This document shows positions 47,232-56,230 of a DNA stretch of 64,000 bases, piece by piece. How positions within the stretch are numbered: position 1 is the stretch's first letter; every line of letters starts with the position of its first letter. The notes under the pieces are model-generated. The model did no database searches and was not told where the DNA came from. It saw nothing but the letters and a program-made list of their open reading frames with translations. Origin of the DNA: an uncultured Alteromonadaceae bacterium (GTDB lineage: Bacteria > Pseudomonadota > Gammaproteobacteria > Enterobacterales > Alteromonadaceae); contig CANLWS010000007.1 of NCBI GenBank assembly GCA_947494925.1, positions 124,001-188,000 on the forward strand, written 5' to 3'. A program made the position numbers and the translations under genes.

Positions 47232-48083
47232 ATGACAACTTCAATTACACTCATCCCGGACTTTTTGCAGACCGACTCCAACAATTTATTCTATCTGAAA
47301 ATAACTGCCGACACGCAAGTGAAACGTGACAATGCCGTTGTTTTTGTACCTCCTTTTGCGGAAGAAATGAATAAGTCACGTAAAATGATGAGCTCTATGT
47401 TGAAGCGCATTGCTGCCAGAGCTGATGGCTACATTTTTGATTTTTCAGGTACGGGTGATAGCCAAGGCAATTTTAATGATCAAACCTGGCAAAGCTGGTG
47501 TGCAGATTTCAATCGCTTTGTAAAAACGGTGATGGAACAGAACCAATATCAGTCTCTCCAAATCATTAGCCTGAGAACAGGGTCCCTGGTACTCAGTGAG
47601 GCAAGTCGCTTATCAGAATTTGATTCATTTCGCCCGTTTATAAAAGCTGTTCACATGTGGAACCCGGTTTTGAATTCATCTCAGTTTTTTAATCAGTTTC
47701 TGCGTATTCAGTTGGCGGCTGAAATGATGAAAGAAAGCGATAATAAACGCACTGCTAAAGACCTTGTGATTGAACTACAGGAAAAAGGCGAACTGGAAGT
47801 AGCGGGTTATATGATCAATTCACAATTATACCAACAGCTCGTTGCTGCGAGTGCCGCATTTAGTGGAGAAATGTCTGGGTGCGCAATACGAATATATGAT
47901 TTAAACGCCCGGGGAGCTGTGACGCCCGCAATTCAAAATGGAGTGAGTAAACATTTCCCCGAGCATGGAAACGCACAACTAATTGGTGTTCAAGGTGATC
48001 AGTTCTGGAGTACACAGGAGATTTCTGTTTCTGAAGCGCTGATCAATGCAACGGAAACGAATATAATGGAAATGCAATCCTGA
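47232..48083 (+). CDS. exosortase A system-associated hydrolase 2 (alpha/beta fold)
   Basis: A 283-residue protein of the TIGR03101 type. VFVPPFAEEMNKSRKMM and DFSGTGDSQGNFNDQTWQSW are its recognisable signatures. The usual nucleophile elbow GxSxG is replaced by SLRTG (IISLRTGSLVLSEA), so ordinary serine esterase activity is doubtful; this is common in the family as I know it. It may act on lipid- or carrier-bound intermediates. One base separates it from hydrolase 1. Confidence 0.88.
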   Translation: MTTSITLIPDFLQTDSNNLFYLKITADTQVKRDNAVVFVPPFAEEMNKSRKMMSSMLKRIAARADGYIFDFSGTGDSQGNFNDQTWQSWCADFNRFVKTVMEQNQYQSLQIISLRTGSLVLSEASRLSEFDSFRPFIKAVHMWNPVLNSSQFFNQFLRIQLAAEMMKESDNKRTAKDLVIELQEKGELEVAGYMINSQLYQQLVAASAAFSGEMSGCAIRIYDLNARGAVTPAIQNGVSKHFPEHGNAQLIGVQGDQFWSTQEISVSEALINATETNIMEMQS

Positions 48084-48084
48084 C

Positions 48085-48951
48085 ATGCCTGAACTAGCCA
48101 AATCTTTCAACGTTGATGACAAACAGCTTATTGGTATTGTTCATCTGCCAGAGCAACCTGTAAAAAGTGATGTTGCTGTTCTTATTGTAGTAGGTGGCCC
48201 TCAAACAAGAGTTGGCAGTCACCGACAGTTTGTCTTGCTTTCCCGATACCTGATGTCCCGAGGTTTGTATTCAATGCGTTTTGACTACTCGGCGATGGGG
48301 GATAGTGATGGTAAGAACGAAGATTTTCTCAATATAAGTGCTGACATACACGGTGCAATTGCTCTGTTGAAGGCAGAAACGGGCTGCAGCAAAGTAGTCT
48401 TGTGGGGGTTATGTGATGCTGCTTCTTCAGCGCTTTTGTATCAACGCCAATATCCTGAAAATGATGTTGAGGGCATGGTGTTACTGAACCCTTGGGTTCG
48501 GTCGGAACAGGGTGAAGCAAAAACGTTGGTAAAGCACTACTATCTGAACAGATTAAAGGATAAATCACTTTGGAAAAAGATTCTGAGATTGGAGTTTGAT
48601 TTTACCGGGTCATTCAAAAGTTTATGCGGCAATCTTAAAAAAATGTTGTCCAAGAGTCATGCGCCTCAGAAAAGTATAGCCGAGGCGAGCACAGAAGATA
48701 ACTATATTCAGCACATGTTGGAAGGGTTTCAAAGCTTCTCAAAGAGTGCACTTTTAGTTATTAGTGGCGACGATTTAACTGCAGCAGAGTTTCTGGAATT
48801 AGCTAAGTCGTCTGATGCGTGGCAGCAGCAAATTGATAAGAAAGTGTCCCTGACTCATACAATGCCATCTGCCAATCATACATTCTCCAGGCAGGCCTGG
48901 CGCGCCGAAGTAGAAAAGGTTACAGCTGATTGGATAATCTCGTTGGACTAA
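48085..48951 (+). CDS. exosortase A system-associated hydrolase 1 (alpha/beta fold)
   Basis: A 288-residue protein of the TIGR03100 type. VGGPQTRVGSHRQFVLLSRY, FDYSAMGDSDGKNEDF and VVLWGLCDAASSALLY are family hallmarks; the elbow GLCDA has Cys where serine hydrolases have Ser. The C-terminal half holds LVISGDDLTAAEF and MPSANHTFSRQAW, giving plausible Asp and His partners. It is coupled to hydrolase 2 and converges on the third flippase gene with 23 bases between and no hairpin. Confidence 0.9.
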   Translation: MPELAKSFNVDDKQLIGIVHLPEQPVKSDVAVLIVVGGPQTRVGSHRQFVLLSRYLMSRGLYSMRFDYSAMGDSDGKNEDFLNISADIHGAIALLKAETGCSKVVLWGLCDAASSALLYQRQYPENDVEGMVLLNPWVRSEQGEAKTLVKHYYLNRLKDKSLWKKILRLEFDFTGSFKSLCGNLKKMLSKSHAPQKSIAEASTEDNYIQHMLEGFQSFSKSALLVISGDDLTAAEFLELAKSSDAWQQQIDKKVSLTHTMPSANHTFSRQAWRAEVEKVTADWIISLD

Positions 48952-48974
48952 CCGAATAATTAACCTGTGGTCAA

Positions 48975-50402
48975 TTAGCTAAGTTTTTGCCGAAGACCTG
49001 CCAATTGTTGTTTGAACGGGTGGTTAAATATCACAATTGCCAATACCCAGGCGCATAGCATCAACATACCGCAAATGAGCAATTCGACTATTACTGAGAA
49101 AGCACCAGTAACCCAATATTGGCTTATCAATCCGATCACCGATACTAACGTAAAGATTTTCAGGTTCTGCCAATATACCGCTAGCATATCCGTTAATTTC
49201 AGGTTGAACGATTTTTTATATTTAGGCCAAATATATGCCATACGTAAAAATGCAATAGCTAAAAAAGACCAGGCCAAAGGCTCTATTCCAAAATCGATGA
49301 GAAATACTATTGCCAATACCCGCATCACTAGCGTCATTGCGCTGTAAGCAAACACAAACCTCACTTCGCCAATACTATTCAAGAATTGATCAGACATGAT
49401 AAGCAAGCCTTCAATCAGAATAATTAATGCAAAAATCCGAACAAAAGGGGCTGATGCTTGCCATTGGTCTCCATAAAGTACCAAAAGGATTTGCGCTGGA
49501 AACAGCAGCAGCAGCGCGCAGAAGGGCCAAAGTAATGCCAGGATATAGTTCGTTACTGCATAGACTGGCTTGTCAAGGTTCTGCTCCTCTCTATTCAGCT
49601 TGGCAATAAATGGCTGAATCACCGGTGTCACAAAAGATAATACCAACATGGAAAACAGGTTCACAGTTGCAAATGCTTTGGAAAAGTAGGCTGTATCAGC
49701 CATAGAGTAACGTTTACCAATTGCTGCTTCAGGTAGTAGTTCATTTAATTGCGTAAAAATATTGGACAAGCTTACAAACGTAGTAAATTTCGTTATTTGT
49801 TTCACACCGGAAAAACTCAGCCTGTAGTAAAGAGTTTTACTGGTGGGAAATGTTGCCACAACTGTAGCGAGCGTACCCGCCACCGAACCATAGGCAAGAG
49901 ACATCACACCATAGTCCATTAGTGCCAGCGTAATTGTGACTGAAACACCAACCACAGCACTGAAAAGTTCGATCCACATGATTATGTCAAAGCGCATCTC
50001 TCGCTTTATTAAAGATAGGTTGAAGGTACCAAATGGAATAATGATGAAACTCAGTGCTAAGGTTTGAATAACCGTTATCATTTCAGGTTGTTCGAAAAAA
50101 TCTGCAACAGGTGTTGCACCCATCCAGTAAATCAACGCAATAAGCCAGCAAATACATAGTGAAATACTAAAACACGTACGTATTTTTTGCAGTGTAAGCG
50201 ATTTTTCCTGCACAAGGTAAAGTGATAAACCGAAGTCTCTCAGAACTTGTCCAATCACTATGGTACCCGCCGCAATAGAATAAAGGCCGATTTCAGCTGG
50301 CACTAGCAACCTGGATATAACCATAACGGAGGCAAACTGGATCAGCATGGCAAGGTATTTTCCTATAAAGGAAAATGCCAACGCTCTTTTAATCAGCGAC
50401 AT
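48975..50402 (-). CDS. polysaccharide flippase (Wzx/PST family), third of three
   Basis: A lipid-linked oligosaccharide transporter with about 12-14 membrane segments; LIKRALAFSFIGKYLAMLIQ and VISRLLVPAEIGLYSIAAG are the usual opening. ATG 50402 (475 residues) is the conventional start for the family; ATG 50429 would add nine residues. Neither has a strong ribosome site. It is a lone minus-strand gene, divergent from the glycosyltransferase at 50678. Confidence 0.87.
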   Translation of the reverse strand: MSLIKRALAFSFIGKYLAMLIQFASVMVISRLLVPAEIGLYSIAAGTIVIGQVLRDFGLSLYLVQEKSLTLQKIRTCFSISLCICWLIALIYWMGATPVADFFEQPEMITVIQTLALSFIIIPFGTFNLSLIKREMRFDIIMWIELFSAVVGVSVTITLALMDYGVMSLAYGSVAGTLATVVATFPTSKTLYYRLSFSGVKQITKFTTFVSLSNIFTQLNELLPEAAIGKRYSMADTAYFSKAFATVNLFSMLVLSFVTPVIQPFIAKLNREEQNLDKPVYAVTNYILALLWPFCALLLLFPAQILLVLYGDQWQASAPFVRIFALIILIEGLLIMSDQFLNSIGEVRFVFAYSAMTLVMRVLAIVFLIDFGIEPLAWSFLAIAFLRMAYIWPKYKKSFNLKLTDMLAVYWQNLKIFTLVSVIGLISQYWVTGAFSVIVELLICGMLMLCAWVLAIVIFNHPFKQQLAGLRQKLS

Positions 50403-50677
50403 AGGCAGACAGTAAAGATTTATTGTCATATTTCATGGAGTTAAACGCTACATCAAAGCCGGGTGTATGTCAGTGAATTTTGAAAAATATTCCGAAATTG
50501 ACTGGTAATACCAAGCCGTAATGATGTCTGATCATGCAGCGCAGCCTCAGATATCATGACTGGTTGCTATAAATACTGTTTTTTTGAAGCACAATTCGGA
50601 TTATTCCATTCACTTTGGTTGAATATCTCAGAGCGGCTGATAAAGTCGATGAACTTTGGCAGTAACGAGAATAGACG
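50403..50677 (+). other. 275-base divergent intergenic region
   Basis: Between the third flippase (minus) and the GTG-start glycosyltransferase (plus). It must hold promoters for both. A TATAAA at 50568 has no good -35 partner. No hairpin with a T-run was seen. Confidence 0.4.
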
Positions 50678-51913
50678 GTGAGTAAAAATCTGAAAGCATT
50701 AATGCTCTCTTTTCATTTTCCCCCAATAGCTTCCAGTAGTGGATTTTTGCGATCTCTAAAATTTACCAAATACCTTGTACAACAAAATATGCATGTCACA
50801 GTGCTGACGATCACAGCTAATGCCTATGAGCATCAAAATCAAAAAAACTATCAATTGCTGAATGGTATAGATGCGGATATACATCGGGCTCTCGGATTTG
50901 ACGCCAGCCGGCAGCTCTCTATAAAAGGTAAATATATTTCGGCCATGACATGGCCTGACAAGTGGTCAAGTTGGAGCCCGTTCGCAATAGTAAAAGCACT
51001 CTGGTTAAATTTAACTCGAAAATATGATGTTTTATGGGTGACCTTTCCTATACCAAGCGCACTACTGATAGGTTTGGTTGTTAAAAAAATAACCAGAATA
51101 CCTATGATCCTGGATTTGCGTGATCCAGTCTGGGAAGAAGAGACCTGGGCGGAGACCACAAGAAATAGAATCCTCAAATGGCTGGAAGTCAAAATGATGG
51201 AGCAAGCAGATAAAGTCATTTTCACTTCACCCGGAACCATTGAAAAATATCGTCTTCGGTATCCTCAGTTGATTGCTCAAAAAGCGCATCTTATCCTGAA
51301 TGGATATGACGAAGACGACTTTAAAGACATTGTTCCTCGCTGCGAGAAAAATGGAAAGAAGGTTTTCCTGCACAGTGGATTAATCCCGCCCTATGAGCGT
51401 GATCCAAGTGCATTTTTCCAGGCGATTAGCAGGCTAAAGCGAAATCGTAGAATTGATGCAAGTCAGGTTGAATTCCGACTGCGGGCTACCGGGCACGAAA
51501 ATCTCTATAAAGATCGGGTGAAAGAACTGGATATCGACGATTTAGTCACCTTTCCGGGTCCTATTGCGTACCATGATGCATTGGCAGAAATCATGGATGC
51601 TGATGTTTTAATGATTTTCCAGGACCGCACTTGTGATTGGCAAATACCGGCCAAATTATTTGAATATATGCGAGCCAAGCGACCGATGCTCGTGTGGGCG
51701 TCAGATGGCAGCGATACGACCAATTTACTCAAAGCTTATGATGACTATCATCTTACAGCGCCATTGGACGATACTGATCGCATTGAGAGCCAGATTTGTA
51801 GATTTATTGAAAGAGATGACTGGACACCTAGGGAGGGCGATATTTCATTGTTCAGTCGTAAAGCCCAGGCAAAGGAACTCGCTGATATCATGAAAAGTAT
51901 TTCATCAAGGTAG
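50678..51913 (+). CDS. glycosyltransferase, GT-B fold (GT4-like)
   Basis: A 411-residue protein opening LKALMLSFHFPPIASSSGFL, the usual start of a group of GT4-like enzymes, with VLWVTFPIPSALLIG, IPMILDLRDPVWEEETWAE and HLILNGYDEDDF. The donor half is less canonical but has FEYMRAKRPMLVWASDGSDT, corresponding to the E-containing loop. GTG start; the upstream 275 bases probably hold its promoter. It is 14 bases before a propeller-like gene, suggesting a pair. Confidence 0.82.
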   Translation: MSKNLKALMLSFHFPPIASSSGFLRSLKFTKYLVQQNMHVTVLTITANAYEHQNQKNYQLLNGIDADIHRALGFDASRQLSIKGKYISAMTWPDKWSSWSPFAIVKALWLNLTRKYDVLWVTFPIPSALLIGLVVKKITRIPMILDLRDPVWEEETWAETTRNRILKWLEVKMMEQADKVIFTSPGTIEKYRLRYPQLIAQKAHLILNGYDEDDFKDIVPRCEKNGKKVFLHSGLIPPYERDPSAFFQAISRLKRNRRIDASQVEFRLRATGHENLYKDRVKELDIDDLVTFPGPIAYHDALAEIMDADVLMIFQDRTCDWQIPAKLFEYMRAKRPMLVWASDGSDTTNLLKAYDDYHLTAPLDDTDRIESQICRFIERDDWTPREGDISLFSRKAQAKELADIMKSISSR

Positions 51914-51927
51914 TTTATCAAATTAAT

Positions 51928-52968
51928 ATGGATTCATTCTTAGATCTCAATTTGCCATTTGCGGCCTCGTCAATTGGACATAGTTTGCAGTCCCATGCGC
52001 TGGCGATACTGCCTGGTCAAATGATCGAATTAAATACTCAGGGTCTTAACACATTGGGAGCCGATTCTCTCTATCCGAATGAGGGTCGAAAGTGGACAAC
52101 AATGCAAGATTGGTGCATTAACGGATTATGGTGGCCCGAAAAACAAATGGCAGTCATTGCAGGTGCACCTCATGGGGGGCGCTATGACAAGGGAGCAAGC
52201 ACCGGGATCCTGGTATATGAAGCAATCGAAAACCGTTGGCGAATAATTCGAAATCCCTGGAGTATTGCCTCTGGGCATTGCTACTCTTCCAGTGCAGTAG
52301 ATCCAGAAAGTGGGATTCTCTATAAGGCCCATTTTGGCACTAAACTACGAATAGCAAGATTTGATTTATCTACAATGTCTCCCATGTCTAATCTTCCGGG
52401 CCCTGGCCGAAAATTGGGCAGAGTTAGGGGGGGCTGGAGTGGAGTCCATGCGTTGGCCTGGCACCCTGAATTTGGTGAAAGTGGCGCATTATTTCATGTT
52501 AATTCGGCCTACGGCCGAGTTCATTGTTGGGATAAGACTAAAAATAAATGGTTTAGCTTGTTTGAAAATCTAGTAATCAAGGAAGTAGAACCTGTCGCGC
52601 ACTTCCATCCAGTATCAAAGGTGATGGTGATAGGCAGCAATAGAAGGGGCCCTATGTATCTGGTGAAGCAGGATGGAACTATCCAAAAAACTCAAGGCTC
52701 CCCTGCGAATGTCTTTCCTTCCAATAGCTTCGTGCCTGATCCAGGTAGTATCAACTCGCTTATTTTTACTAATAGTGGGCGAATTTATTCTCTGAATACA
52801 CTCACAGGTGAGTGGCAATCTGGTGCTAAATTGCCTGATATGTTACGCCTCCGACAACCACCAATTGAAGTGACCGCAGCATACAGTATCCAGGAACATA
52901 ACGTAATTTTGTTCCAACAGTACAAAAGCCAAGGGCGGTCCAAAGTATTTCTGTACCGCCATAGTTAG
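51928..52968 (+). CDS. hypothetical protein, predicted propeller/kelch-like
   Basis: Not recognised. 346 residues, no signal peptide. Repeated segments with Gly- and Trp-rich strand patterns (MQDWCINGLWWPEKQMAVIA, GILVYEAIENRWRIIRNPW, GRVHCWDKTKNKWFSLFENL, GRIYSLNTLTGEWQSGAKLP) suggest a beta-propeller. It is probably co-transcribed with the upstream glycosyltransferase. It does not look homologous to the protein at 37817 by eye, though both share this fold style. Confidence 0.72.
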   Translation: MDSFLDLNLPFAASSIGHSLQSHALAILPGQMIELNTQGLNTLGADSLYPNEGRKWTTMQDWCINGLWWPEKQMAVIAGAPHGGRYDKGASTGILVYEAIENRWRIIRNPWSIASGHCYSSSAVDPESGILYKAHFGTKLRIARFDLSTMSPMSNLPGPGRKLGRVRGGWSGVHALAWHPEFGESGALFHVNSAYGRVHCWDKTKNKWFSLFENLVIKEVEPVAHFHPVSKVMVIGSNRRGPMYLVKQDGTIQKTQGSPANVFPSNSFVPDPGSINSLIFTNSGRIYSLNTLTGEWQSGAKLPDMLRLRQPPIEVTAAYSIQEHNVILFQQYKSQGRSKVFLYRHS

Positions 52969-52988
52969 TGCGTGTTTACCTCAGGTCT

Positions 52989-54224
52989 TTAAAGCAAGAT
53001 TTCCCTAACATGGGGATGCCCTAAAAAATCTTGAGGGCTCGCCGTTGGTCCGTATGCTCCGGATTGAAATACCACCAACCAGTCATCTAGCTGTGGATCT
53101 GCCAGGGACATTTTATCGGCTAAAGTATCCAAAGGTGTGCACAAAGGTCCAACTGCAGTTACCTTTTCCATAATGTGCGCGCCGCCCATCTTGTTGCCAA
53201 TGGCAACAGGATAGTTTTTACGTATCACCTGACCAAAGTTACCTGAATTTGACAAATGATGGTGCAGGCCTCCGTTAGTAGTCAGGTAAGTGTGTCCACG
53301 TGAGACTTTTTTATCCGTCACTCTGCTTGCATACACACCTGCTTCTGCAACCAGATAACGCCCTAGCTCAATTATCAGTTCAATATCAGCTAGCTTAGGA
53401 TAATCCTTTAAAAGTACGGTCAGGTTTTCACCAATAGGGGCCAGATCCAGACGGTTTTCACCTGCGAAGTAGGGGATTCCAAACCCGCCTCCGATATTAA
53501 CGGTAACAGTTGCGACCGGTGTTGCATCGACTAATTTCTGAGCAAGCATAAAAGTGTTGTTATGAGCATCGATAATGGCCTCAACTTTCAGGTTTTGTGA
53601 TCCCCAATATATATGGAATCCGCGGAAACTGATTTTGTCGTAGTCAAGGTCTGGAAGAATTTCCAACAGGCGTTCTTCATCAATGCCAAATTGTTTGGGA
53701 CCGCCGCCCATTTTCATTCCTGATGCTTTAAGCTCGAATGCTGGATTGACTCTGAAGGCTACAATAGGCTTTGTGTTGAGTTCTTCGCCTATCTCAATGG
53801 CTCGCTTAAGCTCCAGTTCTGATTCAACATGAAGCGTGATCCCCGCGACTATTGCTGCGCGTATCTCAGCCACCTGTTTGCTGGGACCTGCGAAGCTGAT
53901 ATCAGCCACAGGCATTCCGGACTGCAACGCTATCAACATTTCTTTTTGAGAGGCGACGTCAAACCCTTCAACCCAGTCTTTCATTGCATTGACCAAAGGC
54001 GGGTAGGGGTTGGCCTTTATTGCATAATGCAGTTTGATAGCTTTGGGAATGTGAGTATGGAATTTATCGATCTGCTTTTTGACAACAGACTTGTCATAGG
54101 CATAAAACACCTGCTGGTCCATCATTTGGGCGATTTGGTCAAGGGTCTTTCCACCAACCAATAACTGCTCTGTGTCAACCGCAAACTGATTCATTTCTGC
54201 ATGCACGGGGATTGGTTTAGACAT
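52989..54224 (-). CDS. exosortase A system-associated PLP-dependent decarboxylase
   Basis: A 411-residue fold-type III decarboxylase (ornithine/diaminopimelate decarboxylase family 2), the TIGR03099 type. The PLP lysine is Lys70 in KLHYAIKANPYPP; FDVASQKEM, SFAGPSKQ, GFHIYWGSQNL, VNIGGGFGIPYF and ELGRYLVAEAG follow in family order. The substrate is unknown and may be carrier-bound, since it overlaps the acyl-CoA ligase by 8 bases and the acyl carrier protein lies just beyond. Confidence 0.93.
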   Translation of the reverse strand: MSKPIPVHAEMNQFAVDTEQLLVGGKTLDQIAQMMDQQVFYAYDKSVVKKQIDKFHTHIPKAIKLHYAIKANPYPPLVNAMKDWVEGFDVASQKEMLIALQSGMPVADISFAGPSKQVAEIRAAIVAGITLHVESELELKRAIEIGEELNTKPIVAFRVNPAFELKASGMKMGGGPKQFGIDEERLLEILPDLDYDKISFRGFHIYWGSQNLKVEAIIDAHNNTFMLAQKLVDATPVATVTVNIGGGFGIPYFAGENRLDLAPIGENLTVLLKDYPKLADIELIIELGRYLVAEAGVYASRVTDKKVSRGHTYLTTNGGLHHHLSNSGNFGQVIRKNYPVAIGNKMGGAHIMEKVTAVGPLCTPLDTLADKMSLADPQLDDWLVVFQSGAYGPTASPQDFLGHPHVREILL

Positions 54225-55794
54225 CGGCGTATTTTTCCTTCATTTCTTGACTTAAACTGCTGCGGTCAACTTTGCCATTAGGGTTGCGTGGTAGCGAAGT
54301 CCGAATTTCCAAAAATTTGGGGTGCATAAAATTGGGCAGCGTTTTTTTACATTTTGCCAGTAGCTCTTTTTCTGACAGAGAGTCTGCATCTTTGAGCACT
54401 ATTAATAAAACAATTGCCTGGCCAAGCTCCAGGTTATTGACACCGCAAGCGATGGCCTCTGCCACTTCATCTGCTCCCTGATAACACGCTTCTTCAATTT
54501 CCATCGGACTGACGCGATAGCCTGAGGTTTTGATCATTTCGTCCCGTCTACCGACAAAGTACAAAAATCCTTCTTCATCTTTTTTGACAGTATCGCCAGA
54601 CCACACGGCCATTTCAGTTAATATGACACCATTCTTTTTGACAGGTACTGGTTTGAATCTTTCTGCTGTTTTCGCCGCATCGTTCCAATATCCCAGACTC
54701 ACCAACGGGCCGCGGTGCACCAGTTCGCCGGGTTCGTCGGGATCACATTCCGAACCATCCTCCCGAACCACCATGATTTCGGCATTTGGGATCGCTTTGC
54801 CCATGGAACCGGGTCTCTTGTCAACTTCTGCAGGATCCAGATAGCTACTTCTGAACGCTTCAGTCAGACCGTACATAAGGTAAGGGCTGGCCGCAGGAAA
54901 AGTCTCACGTATCTTCTCTAGGGTAACCAGTGGCATAGCACCACCTGTGTTAGCAAAGTAGCGCATTTGTTTCGTGGCGCTTTCTGGCCATTGAACCTTC
55001 ATTATTTGTTGCCAAAGTGGTGGGACACATGTCAGCCCAGTTACCTGATGCTTTTCAATGGTTTTGACTACATCCCCAGGCAAAAAATAATCCATTAAAA
55101 CAACAGTAGCCCCAACCATAAATGCAGTTGTAACCTGACTCATACCTGCATCAAAACTTATCGGTAGCAAGGCCAGAATAATATCGTCTGATGTGTTTTC
55201 CAGATAACTTGAGACACTGTGTGCACCCACAATGATATTTCGGTGGGAAAGCACAACACCTTTTGGCTTGCCGGTACTGCCTGACGTATAGAGGATTGCA
55301 GCAACATCATTATCCACGCGATGGCAGGGCGGAATACTCTGCGCTGGTAAGGAATCCAGCAGATGCACAGGTAATTCGCACAAGGGCTCTTTGGGTAACT
55401 TGTCGATAAGGACAATTTGTTTGAGTGCAGTGCACTGCGGAATAATGTCTGTCAGTGCCTTTAACCTGTCGCTGCTGGTGACCAGAATGCTCACGTCACA
55501 GTCATTCAAAATATGCTGGACCTGAGTTGCTTTAAGCACTGAGTTGACTGGAACAAAAGTGCCGTTAGCCCGGCTGGTTGCAAACAAACTGATAATGGCC
55601 TCTGGCACCTTAGGTAAAAAAACTGCCACACGCTCATCACGTTTCAGGCCTAAGCCTGCAAAACCCTCCGCAACGTTTTGCACTTGTTTTTCGAGCTGCG
55701 CATAACTCAGCTCCGTCTGTTTATGTATTAGTGCACATTTTTGTGCATGGGTTTGTGAAGTGATCGACACTAAATGATCGAAGAATGTCACCAT
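54217..55794 (-). CDS. exosortase A system-associated acyl-CoA ligase (AMP-forming)
   Basis: A 525-residue adenylate-forming enzyme of the TIGR03098 type. AAILYTSGSTGKPKGVVLSH is the ATP-binding P-loop; YLMYGLTEAFRSSYLDPAEV, WSGDTVKKDEEGFLYFVGR and GYRVSPMEIEE follow, and NPNGKVDRS carries the C-terminal catalytic Lys. It would activate an acyl or amino acid as adenylate and load it on CoA or on the carrier protein encoded divergently at 55942. Its stop overlaps the decarboxylase start. Confidence 0.93.
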   Translation of the reverse strand: MVTFFDHLVSITSQTHAQKCALIHKQTELSYAQLEKQVQNVAEGFAGLGLKRDERVAVFLPKVPEAIISLFATSRANGTFVPVNSVLKATQVQHILNDCDVSILVTSSDRLKALTDIIPQCTALKQIVLIDKLPKEPLCELPVHLLDSLPAQSIPPCHRVDNDVAAILYTSGSTGKPKGVVLSHRNIIVGAHSVSSYLENTSDDIILALLPISFDAGMSQVTTAFMVGATVVLMDYFLPGDVVKTIEKHQVTGLTCVPPLWQQIMKVQWPESATKQMRYFANTGGAMPLVTLEKIRETFPAASPYLMYGLTEAFRSSYLDPAEVDKRPGSMGKAIPNAEIMVVREDGSECDPDEPGELVHRGPLVSLGYWNDAAKTAERFKPVPVKKNGVILTEMAVWSGDTVKKDEEGFLYFVGRRDEMIKTSGYRVSPMEIEEACYQGADEVAEAIACGVNNLELGQAIVLLIVLKDADSLSEKELLAKCKKTLPNFMHPKFLEIRTSLPRNPNGKVDRSSLSQEMKEKYADV

Positions 55795-55941
55795 AATTGC
55801 GCTTAACTCTCTTTTGTTTCTCAGTAACTATTTCTTATTACAATAAATAATGGAACAATAAGCATAATGACGATAGTAGCTGGCTGTGTCCAGCTGCGTC
55901 CAATCCATAATAAAAATCGCAATGATACAGGTAGTGAGAGA

Positions 55942-56184
55942 ATGAATACAGCGGCTGTTGTTAAAGATATATTGGTAAGCGTATTACAGTTGTCCAGTGA
56001 TGACGAGTTTGATGAGGATACTGCACTGTTGGGCGCTATCCCTGAATTTGATTCTATGGCAGTTGTGACGGTGATTACCTCAATTGAAGAAACCTTTGGG
56101 TTCGAAGTGGATGACGACGAAATTAGTGCGGATGTGTTTGAAACTTTTGGCACGCTTTGTAACTTCGTTGAACAAAAGGTTTAG
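55942..56184 (+). CDS. acyl carrier protein
   Basis: An 80-residue carrier protein from ATG 55942. The open frame goes back to 55867 but the extra residues are not carrier-like, and GAGAG immediately precedes the ATG. PEFDSMAVVTVI holds the phosphopantetheine site at Ser38 (D-S-M). The protein is acidic and alpha-helical in pattern. It is divergent from the acyl-CoA ligase and is its probable partner, as in other XrtA loci. wecB follows 46 bases later. Confidence 0.9.
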   Translation: MNTAAVVKDILVSVLQLSSDDEFDEDTALLGAIPEFDSMAVVTVITSIEETFGFEVDDDEISADVFETFGTLCNFVEQKV

Positions 56185-56230
56185 TGCTGTACGCAATAAT
56201 TCTTAATTAAGACCAATAAAAGGATCGGTA

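Noticed and set aside
56201-56212. 12-base palindrome TCTTAATTAAGA between the carrier protein and wecB genes
   Set aside because: Too AT-rich and short to call an operator or terminator.
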